From Vanilla planifolia (Eukaryota > Streptophyta > Magnoliopsida > Asparagales > Orchidaceae), in NCBI GenBank assembly GCA_023846275.1, contig CM043872.1:29688670-29752669 (forward strand): a DNA stretch of 64,000 nucleotides, written 5' to 3'. Each line of letters starts with the position of its first letter. Position 1 is the first letter of the stretch. Below are positions 12,701 through 24,700 of this stretch, piece by piece. The notes beneath the pieces are model-generated. The model was not told the origin of the DNA. It did not search any database and saw only the letters and a list, made by a program, of their open reading frames with translations. The translations under genes were made by a program, and so were the position numbers.

Positions 12701-15700
12701 TAAGTTGCATGCCAATTGGAGTTCAAGCCATTCAAGAAGTTTGTGAGTCTTGATGACTCCCATAGTATGTCGATGTAGTTGAGTGGTACATGGTGTATGC
12801 ATGATACTTGATGGTGTTGATAAGTTTTATTAATGCCAATTATGTTTTTCTTGATGATTGGCATACGAGTCACATGGCTTGGCCTTTTATGATGGGGTGA
12901 TTTGTATGATCTACGTTTATTGTGAAAAGCTTGATGTATGACTTGGTGTGCTAGATTTTTGACATGACACCCAATTTAGCTAAAATATTTCAGAGCTAGA
13001 GTGATGGAAAATGTTAACATAATAATAGTGTCATAATAATTATATGTTTAGCTTCAAGTTTTTTTGAAAGGTAGCTCTACATTGTAAGTTAGACATAATA
13101 GTAGAGTCATAATATATTATTAATGTAATCCTTATATGCTGAAGAATTTAGGTTATTAACATGTTCACTATAGTGTATATCATGCACAACTTAGTCTCAC
13201 ATTTACTTAAGTTGCTTGGTAGGCAAAGACTCCATAAACCCAAGCATAATTTGGCATAGAGGGCATTCAAGTGGGTGCTATTAACATGTTAATACTAATA
13301 TTGAAGGATTTGAAGAGATTCCTCCCCTACTCTACATCAATGCAGATGTTTTAAAGCCTTGTAGAAACTGAGAAGGTTGGTTATAAAACAACAACCAACA
13401 ACCCCTAGTATAACAAGAAGAGGTCAACATTGAAGGAAGTTGCAGTACCTTGTAGGAAATTGAAAAGTTGTTATGTACTCTTTGCTTCCTTCTCTCCAAT
13501 TGAATTTTCCTTAAAAGGTGGGTACTTGTGATTAGCGGAGTCATGGGAGCTTGTGCAAGGAAGAAAACATTCAAGTTATTCCAGGAAGCTTTCAGGCTTT
13601 TTAATTGAACATGGGCTTCGTTAGAAGCATGAATTGGCCCCATGATCAACTAAGTGCTACAAGGCTTGCTCTTTTGGTGTGTTCTCTTTGGTTGTTGTTG
13701 CTTTACATTCTAAGAAAGAAATAAACGCTATTCTTTTCTTCAAATCCTCACTTTTCTCTACCCATTTTAGTAGATGCTTAACATATGGGTGTGGAATATT
13801 GGGAGAGTGAATAATCTACCTTTTTTCCTGATAAAATGCATCCTGAAATTTATTTACTAAGAAAAAATTGCACTTGTTTTTGCTTCTTTTCTATTTTATA
13901 AAGAGATTTTTTTCTAGTGGGCTTCCATGCCAATTTTTTTCAGTGTATTATGCTCCTTGGTTTTCTTGTTCCATCACCTTTTTTTTGCTGCATTATCTCA
14001 TACTGATTAAAAAAAGTAACATTTAGGTGCTATGTATTCGTAGACCAGAAGAGCCGATTGACTTGTTTATGGTGGAGATAATGCATATGCGCCACAAATT
14101 TGATGTTGATACTCGTCTGGTATGTTATAATCTGCATATTAACTCTTCATGGTAGAACTACCCTGATATCCTGTGATGTTAAGGATCAATATTTACTGAT
14201 TATTGTTGTCTTCAATTTTGATTCAATCTGGGAATATAGATGTAAAGTTTATGCTAAATATTAACAGGAAGAGCTGTTAACTTCTGTAACTTCTCTGTGT
14301 TTTTATACAAAGAATCGATGGAATGGCATAAAAATGTTTTTTCCTGTTGGTTCATTCTGTATGATTTGTTTGCAATTTTAGAACTACAATGTTGTAGTCC
14401 ATTTCTACATAGACTTATTACTTTCTTGTAATTAATTGACAGTATATACATGTTCATTGCGATATAGTATTCCTTGGACAAAAAGGTTGACAGTTTTGAC
14501 TAATTAAATGTAAACAATGAAAGGTAATCAAGCGACTATGATTCGTTTGGTGCTTTTTTTCTGTTTGAAGCAGAGGTTAGTGTCAAATTATTATTCCAGA
14601 ATTCTTGGGAGATCAAGTTTGTCTACTTTGCTAGTCTTGTGTTCCTACAGAACATACTCCTTACCTTATAGGAATTCCACTACAAGGGATATAAGAGCAG
14701 AGTTAGTGCTCAAGCTTGTGTATATATGTGCACTTGGAAAGGTATATAACATTAAAATAATAGTGCATGCTTGCCAAAAGTGAGCAGATTTCATGTCGCA
14801 GTTTGTTGCTAAAAAATATCTTCTTTAAAGGAGCTGTAACCATAAAATTTATTCTTATTGTTATGTATAATGCTTCTACTACAGAGGAATCTTGATCAGG
14901 GTGAAGTATCTTGTTTGTTCAACCTAGTTCATTTAATTGCTGTATGCATCTGAAGATGATGATATAGCTTTGTGGAAGGAACTTTGATGTGTATGTGTGT
15001 GTGTGTATATGTGTATGTGTCAAAGGAATCTCCTTTGGTACAGTTAGTTGTTGTCATGCCTCCATCAGGTTTTGTTATTCTGGTCTTAAAGGTTATACCA
15101 AGAAAGACTTTTTGTATTACATTGGTATATTTTTACTCATTTCTTTGTTATATATATTTCAAAAATTATCTCCTGTGAAGTTTTGGGATATTTGTTTTGC
15201 TATCTCTAGTCATTTTTATTAATTTGATTATGCTTTTCATCATCTTAAAATTTATTTGCCATTCAGAATCTAATTCTCTTTTCTGTGCTGTCTTCTTTTA
15301 TTTTCCTCAGATGAATGTTTGTAATTCTGTTGTATTTCCTCAGATGAATGCTTGTAATTCTGTTGTGGGTTTGTCGTTCAATTAATGTGCTAAAGCTAGG
15401 ACTAAGAGGGATTTAATTCAAAAGTTCTGAATACCTTTTTTCCATTTTAGTTGCTGTGATTGTTTCTTATTAATTGTATTGCATATTTTTTCCTTTTTAA
15501 TTGATGTTGAATTTTTATAGCTTAGTAATAATTATTTGATATTATGTATTAGTAAAACATATTAATGTTGCAGTATTATTGATATTTTCAGGTAGAGGGT
15601 CTTGTACTTGATCATGGCTCTAGACATCCTGACATGAAACGTAGGGCAGAGAATTGTTTTATCTTGACTTGCAATGTCTCATTGGAGTATGAGAAAAGGT

Positions 15701-18700
15701 GATATATTTAGTTGTGCCTCGCTTTGCACATATTCTTGTTTTTGTTTTAGTTCCTTCTATTTGCTTGAGTTTGAAAAAGGTATCAATATAATTATCTTTG
15801 TTTGGGTGATTTTTGCCTTAGTTATCTATCAATATAAGTAAATTGGTGCCAGGATGACAGTATTGAAGATTTTGCTTTGGGATTTGTGTTTTTCCTTTAT
15901 TGGTATCACGAGGGGTTTATAATAGCTGAGGCAGTGAGAGAACTACACGATAAAAAAAGTCTAGTATTTGGTCCTTTTCCATCTGAAGAGTCATCTCATG
16001 GAATGGGACAGTGTAGATTGGAATCCTGGTGTTGACAAGCACACTTAGCCATTATTTAAGTGTGCATTTCAGCACGCTTTGATACACATGATGAAGACCC
16101 ACAATCCAAAATTTTTATAAAAGCCCATTGGTCTCTCCCAACAGTCCATCTATAGGATCATGCTTCCTTCTATCCCCTAGTGATTTGGTGGTTGATCAGC
16201 TGTTTAACTTGATAACTTTTCTATACCCTGTTTTATTACCCAAACTTTTATTTCTAGAACTGACGTTTCTCCCTATTTTTTAGACAAAATTTCCCACAGG
16301 TTTCTCTTGGATCTTTCAAAACCACTACTCTAACTACATTTCCAATAACATATCCCTAGGACTGGTAAACCGAGGCGCCCACATTGATTTTTAGCTAACC
16401 TCCCGTAAGTGGGTTCAAACAAATGTATGACAGGTTTCCTGTAATGTAGTCAAGCTGTTTTGATGTCATATTATAGAGATTTGTTATCTATTCAATCCTT
16501 TTTGCATGGTTTCTTTTCTGGACACTTGTTCTCCTTCTGGATGTGCTACAAAATTCTCTATATAATAATCATGTGAATTTGATGAATTGTTGCTTCAGTT
16601 AACCAAGTCACATTTTTTGCAACAGAAGTTATTTGTATGTTGTTTCTTTCGAATTGTAGTTGTCTCAGAGAACTTGGTACTTCATTTTGAGTAATGTGAG
16701 TTTTTCTCTTCATACATAGAACAAAAACTTTACGGGAAAAAGCATCCCTTGGCTTAATTCCTCAAGATAGCTTAAGGTTACTCTTACCACTCTCATTCCA
16801 AAAAATATCAATAAATGTATTTCCCTTATTAAGCTCCAATCAACTCTATGAAAAGCCTTCTCCAAGTTAACCATAATGGCTGAATGCTTCTTTCAATTTG
16901 TTCCTTCCTTACAATGTGAAAATTCTTGTCATTAAAATTCTGTCTTGGATGATACTTGTCTTGTTTGGTGTCTTAATTTTAGGCATGATTCCCTTCAGTC
17001 TTTTGAGTGATGATGTTCTTGATTAGTGTTTAAGAGACATTGAATTAGAACATTGGCAGGGTCTTATTTAAGACTAGCACAACTCCTTTAGGGTTTTTGA
17101 TTGGATTAAGCACTACGGAATTGATTAAACTACCCAATCGGGTGCCATGGAGTTACAAATGTTTCTTTTTATTTTTATTAATAAATAAAATCTTTTTTTA
17201 AAATAAAGACCCAAGTTAATTAAGTCCATTCATTTAAAATAAATACAAATAAAACAATTTCTTATTTAAATTTTTTTTTGTTATCAAATTTTATTTTTTA
17301 TTTTTTGAATTTCTTTTTGGTTGCTTTTGAAGGTTTTGTTGCTTTTGCAAAACACAATTATATATGAGATTGTTTTAATAGATAAACACAAAGGACAATA
17401 TAATCCTTGTTAAAATATTAGATTTGTTTTAAATTTAATTTTTTTGGTTGGGTTTTACTCTCCTCTTTTGCTTAGTGGCTTGTAACTTCATACTTGGTGA
17501 TTGTTTGATTGATTGGTTTTGTGTATTCAGATTCCCTTGTCTGCCCAAATGTTTGCGGATCAGATTGTTTGAACTCAAAATTGGAATTCCGATTCTGTAG
17601 AGAAATCGGGGATGAAGACTTCAACTTTTTTAAAATTTGCTTCTTACAAATTTAAGAATTTTGTTCTAGAATTTTTTTGGACTTGGAATCCTGCATAGGA
17701 TATGTTGACCTTGATTTCTTATCTTTCCTTGTTTTAGTGGTACCGTTGACATCATGGACTTAAACTATGGACAACTTGCATTGGTAGTGATGGGACCAAA
17801 GCCTTCCCTTTAGCTCTTTGTGGAAATAGATGGCTACTCCAGAGAAGATTAGTAGCGTGCTATTGAGCTCACCTTTCAAGGTAAAAAGGAGAAATTGGAC
17901 CTTACTTTTTTCTCTCTCTTTCTTTCAATTGCCTCTTTATGAGGGTGATCGTTCTGGGAGAGGAAGTAATGGTCTGCCTTTCTCATTCTGATTCAACTCC
18001 CTTAGGTCTTGTGGCCATACTTGGGCGGCCTCCTAGAGAAGCCTTGGGTTTCCAAGGGCAGGTTTTTCAATCACTTGATTTTGGCTGCCTGCCTCTATCA
18101 TGTCGTTTTGCCATGTTTGATCAATGGCTTCTCTTGGCAATGATTCAGTTGGGTTTTCTTGAGTGTCATCTGAATTTTATTTGTGGCTTAATTTTTTGAG
18201 ACAGCCTGAATTCTTAACAAATAGCGTTCTCTAAGACTCGGTTAAGCTCTCTGGGACTCTATCGAGGTTCTCCAACCTGCCTATGGGCATCCTTTGTCTA
18301 GTCCCTAGATATTCCTTAAGTGGCCTCCAGTTCAGTTTTGAAGTTGCCTTTGAGCCAACTTACTAGTCAGAGTTCTCATTGCTCACCGGGGCTTTCCCAA
18401 GGCCTCTTACCTGACAAGTTTCTCGAGAAACTATCCAATACTCAAAAATCCTCAACTGTCATAATTCTTGCAGCTGTTTATAGCTGACTTCCACTAAAAT
18501 TTTTTTCTTCACAAATAAATTCAAACTCTTATAATGTGAAATGAGTTGCACAAGTTATTCATTTTATTTCAATGTTAGTCCAGAGTGCAATTAGGTAAGC
18601 CTAATTACATCATTATTGCTCAGGTGTGCCCAGGTGGCACTTGTTTTGGGTATTGAATTTATTTATCTTTTTAAGAAGTGAATCACCAATAATCTCCCAC

Positions 18701-21700
18701 TTAAGTTGATAAAAGAACGTTGAAAAACCATCATGAACTCAAGATTTGCATGCTCTATGGACCTGACTTCAACCGATGCATCAGTTATTATCTCCTTGTC
18801 AATATTTGGTAAAAGATCTCTCAACGAACTAGGTAACCCATGGTCAGAGATATGACATTCTTTATCCTCTATCTTCTCTCTAAACTGATTTTTGAAATAC
18901 TCTAGAGCATTAGGTTTGAGGAATTTGTCCTTTGTTTTGATTCCTCCTTGGTTCCTACAATTTTGTTCTTCTTCTTCCTAGAAATTGATAAACAAAAAAA
19001 AAAAGTGTTCTTGCCCTTGAATGTCAACCATATTCTTCTAGACTGTTGGAGCTTGTTCTTCATGGTAAATCATCACTTCTAATTCCTTTGCAAGAGAATC
19101 CTCAAACAAAACTAGGAAGGGATTTCTTCCACTGTATGCTTGTGATGACAAGAGTGGTGGTCTTTATTCTTCTTGGTAGGAATGTATTGAAAATGAAAAG
19201 AAACATCTTAGTCATTTTGTGTCATTAATATTCATCCATGTGTTAGATTCTTTGTCTTTTCTAGAGCAATATCTTTTTTCGTTTTGTATTACTGAACTTT
19301 CCTTTGTTCAATCTATAAATCTATAAAATATTTTTGAAGTCTTTGTGAGTGCCCCACATCATCTTGGAACTAAAGATTCCCTTGCTTGTGTTCCTATTAG
19401 GCTAAGTGTTTCCAAAATCAACATGGGATAGTGATTTGATTGAGATCTTGGGAGCACTTTGATAACTGAACCAGATACAAATAATCCAGTCAAGTCCCAT
19501 AGACTATTGCATAATTTCTTCATTTTGAATGATTGCATCGTTGCTGACAAACTCTTCGTTGATGAAATTAGGCAACCCCAGAATTCCTCCTACTGCCAAA
19601 TTTTTTTTTTTTTTTGATTCTGACACAAGCTTATTAAAATTTTCACTTGAGAACCAGTCCCAACCAATTTTTTTTCCAATCTCTGCCAACTCCTTGCAGA
19701 GTTCCAGTAGGCAAATGCAAACTAACATACAGTGAAGAGGGAAGCCATTTTGGGTTTCTATTAGAGGCGATTCTTTGAATCATGGACTGATTTTGATAAA
19801 AAAATAAGCATAATTTGTATGCCATGTTATGCTAGATTAACAATATTCCTTCCATCGTCCTCTTTAGTATCCACCTTGAAGGAGGATAGGTTCCCAGTTT
19901 TAATATTATCTTCTCATCTCCCTGTAATTCAAGCTTCAAGAATAATACTTGTTTAAGGCTTAAATCTGTACCATATACAATCTAAAACTCTTTTGGACCC
20001 TTGCTACCTACTCCAGAAATTTGAGCAGAGAATTTTTAAGTTTATGTGCATAAAAGAGAATGGAAACGTGCTATTTTGGTGGGGATTTTAAAAGACAGTT
20101 GAACCAACCAGGAAAGAATCAATAAATATTGCGACATTTTGTTGGAGCTGATGGTGACAGGAAAGGTCCAACCCAGATCTTTTCTGCTTTCTCGTGTGCG
20201 TTTCGGAGATATGGATACTGAATTGTTAGAATCATTTTTACCCTGGAAGGAGATCCAAAAATTGACGGATTCCTCCAGACAATCTAGGTTGTCAGTGGTT
20301 ACCAGGAGGGTGTGGGGCATGCCTTTAATTGGTTTAGAAGTTAAAATGGTTATATCCAAATTAAAACGTCCATGATGGAATAGGTCATTTTAACTTTTCC
20401 TAATGTTAAATTGAGATGCATTTACTGCAATGTAAGAATTTTATTTGTAATAATTAGTTGAAGTGCACTAGAAGACAAGGTAAGCAACAAGCGCATGTTA
20501 AGTCAACAAGGTAGTATTAATGAACAGCATCAGAGATGCTAAAGAATGCAGGTAATAGCTAGCTTGAGATTTACTGGTTAGCAAAACGTGTAAGTTGCTA
20601 GCTAAGTTGTAAGTGGAATGGATAGAATCACCACAGGGTGTTAATGACAAGCCTGCAAATGTATGTGTACAAAATGTTTTTATTTTTTTATTTTTTTTTT
20701 TATATATATCTATAGTCCTTGAGAAAATTTACTTTCACAAGATGCAATTGGGTTGTGGCATCTTCCTGGTCAAAGAAAACATGAAAAATGTATTGTAACT
20801 GTGTGATTGGGCCTATTGTTGATGGATATTGCACAGCTTGTCTAAGCAGAGGTTCGTCCATGTGAGCATAGCTAACATCTAATCCTATTTTAGATGTTAA
20901 TTAGTTGGCATTTTTGTAGAAGCTTCAATGACTTCTATTTAAGGGATCTTTGTCGTCTTCTTCTTCTTCTTCATGTTCTTCTACTTCTTCTTCATGTTCT
21001 TCTTCTACTTCTTCTTCTTCTTCCTCCTCTTCTCTTTCTTCTTCTTCTTCTTCGTCTTCTTCTTCTTCTTCTTCTTCTTCTTCAGATATCTCCATGTTTT
21101 ATTGGGAAATATATGTTTATGGACAATATGGTCCATGAATTCTTCAAGCTGATTACAGATTGGGGAATTAACAAGAGCATGACGATTTCTATTTTGAAAT
21201 CTTCTTTTGTTTTGATAACATGATTTCATATTGGCCAAATGATTTTTATATAGGGAATTACACCTCTAAAGATGATTTGTTTCGTGCCTTGCATCATGAA
21301 CTTGAACAGCACAGAGGACAAGTTCTTTGCAAAAGTTTTGTTGAAACACCAAGGACTTGCACAATTTGGAAATATCAAGGTTTTGTAGCCCCTTGGAACT
21401 CATACACTGTTGCAAAGGCTCTTCTTGCTGCAACACCTTTGCTAGATTCTTGGTTCTCCCCTTACAGCAGTCACACATAGAGATGGCTGAAGAAAACAGA
21501 AAAGAAACTAAGAATTTGGGAAAGAAGAATGCTGAACTTTATTGCAAATTATCTACAATGAACACAATGGCTAAGTTAAACCTAATTGGAACCTCTCTTC
21601 TATAAACTATAGATCATTGGACTAGGTTACATGTCTTTGTATCTTAAGGAAATCTCTATTTATATCATGAAAGCCTTTAGGGGATTTATATTCCCTGGGT

Positions 21701-24700
21701 ACTCAAATTATAAGGTAGAAAAACATGATCAAAACTAGGTTAATTTCAAAAAAGATCCAAATCTTTCAGTTTAAGCCCAAGTCAGTCCTCTTGATAGTTT
21801 CTAAGACTATTGTGGATTTGTGTTCATCTCATCCCTTTCGAATTTGAGTGTTTGAATGGGTCTTGACATTATTTGGATTTAATTAACAGAGTTCTTATTC
21901 AAAAGTTTCATGGTTGAATGCTCATATAGAGCTGATTAGATGATCTTTTTAGGGATTGAATGGTCTAATTGAATGAATCAATCGGTCTTATTAGCTATTG
22001 TTTCTCTAGTTGCTCTCCCTTCCACCTCAATGGATTGTTCCTCTTTTTGGTTAAACATTCAATAGATGGTATGATTAACTCTGTTGTTCGATTTGGTGAA
22101 TTTCTTCATCAAACATAAGTTCTTTTTGTTGGTCGTCACTTGGATTATATGGTTTGATTAGGTCAAAAGTTTTCAAACTCCAAATTATTTCTTGGTTTTT
22201 GTTGTATCTTGTTGAAACCTTTTTGTTGATGTTTTGATAAGGAGCTAAGCTCCTTGAACCATGATTGGTCTTTGATCATTGATCCTTTTTCTTGAAGAGG
22301 GGTTCCATTCTTATTAGCCAAATAGATACAGGAATTCGGTTTGACTTTCCTCTCTCATGAACGACTTTGCCTTTGTTGGAAGTTCCCATCTTTCCAATCT
22401 TGTGGGTTTCCTTAGAATCCTATTTTGTGGTATTCTATTTTCTTTTTAGGAAAGAATATCTTTTAAGGGTTGTTCTTAACCCAAAGCTAGATTATCCTTG
22501 TTTGTAGAAAGTTTTGGCTTCTCTTTGTTAAGCATCAATGGTTAAAAAATTTCTTAGGTTCTTGATTATATGTTCATATATTGAGGAAGGTCTAATTGTT
22601 ATGAATTATCATCTACTTTCTCTGATCCAAAATTGTTTGTACCTAATGGGCTTTATCTTATTTTCTTTTCTTTTTGATCTATTTTTGTTTTTATGCAGTT
22701 GTATAGCGTCTCTAATCTTAACCTTTTCTCCACTTGGTGATTGTCACGCCTCTTCTCGTACTCCTCTTGGGCCTTTTGTTATTGTTTCTCCACTTCTTGG
22801 TGAACTTAGAGATTCTTTTGATGATAGTTGGGCATGGTCCACTCCATATTCGCTTATTAATGGGGATCCATCTCCTACTCGTATTGTTGGATCGAAGAAG
22901 AATTCTAAGTGAAATAAACTCTGAAACAAGTATCCCAAGCATACTTCAAAAGGGCTTTACATGGTGGCATGTAGGAGTCATGTGCTATGTGATTGTAGAC
23001 AAATTGAATATAAAATATCTTTTCATACCATATAATGGTATATGTGCATTGTGTTCCTGTAGTAGGTGCACCATGGTTTGGCTAACTGCCTCATTCTTAC
23101 CATTTGTCTGCAAATGAAACATTGCACTTTTCTTCTCGGTAGTATCCATCATTGTGCACAATGCTTTCCAAAATCCATCAAGGAACCTAAAAGGTTTATT
23201 AGAGATGTTAGATGTTGGCAATAAATAATGTCTATATTGTGGTAAAGAATATTCTACCTGCCTCTCTCCTAATGTTGTGCTTGCAAGACATCAGTATAGC
23301 AAACTTTGAGAATTTGTCTAACACGACAAAAATATTGTCGTGTTTTCTGTATGTGGTAGGTAGGTCTCCCAGGAAATCCATTGATATGTTTCCTTATGGT
23401 TTGTCTGTTATTAATAATGGAGTGTAGATTTGTTGTTTGTGGTTAGAAGGCTTTTATGTACTACACAATATGCGCTCTTGCATTAACCTTGCCATATTTT
23501 GTTGTAGTTTTGGCCTATAAGCATGCCTTTGAAGTTTCATGATAGTCTTGGATATCCAAAGTAAGCAGCCACCTTTGATGTGCGTGCCTTCCATATTTTG
23601 TGAACTATCTTCCTTCTTTGGATGCATAGCTGTTGTCTTTTGTACAAGAGGACATCATGAATACAATTCTTATTTTTTTCCATCGTTTGCTTTTGTTATG
23701 ATCTCCTGAAAGTGAGAATCGTCCTCATTCAAAAGGGTAAATGCTTGCAATTAGGTAGGACCTACATATATTGAGATAAACAAAGTAAATTAACATGGGG
23801 ATGAGATAACATATCCCTCATCTTGTTTTGTGCTAACGTCTTGTGCTTGATGATTATATTGAACTACTATAAGTAGTTTGTCCACTTCATTTGGTGTGCT
23901 TGATGTAATTTTGGTTGCATCTACAAATGCTGCAAGGGCAAATGGTTCATGTTTATGATGGTTGTCTTCCCCAGAATGTATATTAACCAATGTTTTATGG
24001 TTTGAAAAAGTGTGTGTAGCTTCTTGTCATAGGTGGGATAGTTCTTTTGTGCTCCCTATCTTTGAATGGTAAGCAACTGGCCTTCCATCTTGCATGAGTA
24101 TCACTTCTGTAATTTGCTTCTATAGAAGGATGCTTCAGCCTCCAACTTGAAGGTTTGTTGCAAATTTGGCAAGGCTTGTATTGGTGCCTTGCTAATCTTT
24201 CTCTTCAACAAGAGAAACATATCTTCTTGCTTATTACCCTATTAGAAGTTGTTATTTGCTTTGTAAGGGCATGTAAGAGAAGTATCCTAGAGAAATGTCA
24301 TGAACTTACAAATGTAATGGTTTGCCCCAAGGAAATTACATACTTTCATGAAGTTCCTTGCTGTTGGCTGCTCTTGAATTGCTCTCACCTTCTTTTTATC
24401 GATAATTAATTCTTTGTTAAAGGATTTAAGGGTTTTAGAGTGAGCACGCACTCCTTTAAGGTTTAGTTTCAGTTGGTTCTTGTTAAGAAGATCGAAGATT
24501 ACTACTACATGTTGCTGATGTTCTTTCATATCTTTCCAATAAATGAGCATTTCATCTGGGTGGATGATCATGAGCTCCACCAAATATGGGCACAAGACAT
24601 CATTCATGGGGCCCATGAATGTGGTTGTCATTTTTTGTAGACCAAATGCAATGACTATTTATTCGGTGCCATTGTCATAAGAGGGATAGTTTTTTTGTGG

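Noticed and set aside
20894..21223. Poly-Leu/poly-Ser/poly-Lys frames around 21 kb
   Set aside because: They are products of the TTC microsatellite in each reading frame.
22538..22912. 124-codon plus-strand frame in CCT6 intron 7
   Set aside because: The first half is hydrophobic low-complexity sequence and the rest resembles no known family; it adjoins a dead retroelement, so I do not call it a gene.
23320..23344. 10-bp inverted repeat AACACGACAA / TTGTCGTGTT with a 5-base loop
   Set aside because: It falls inside the gypsy integrase motif region ([10 protein letters not shown] on the minus strand), so ordinary coding sequence explains it.
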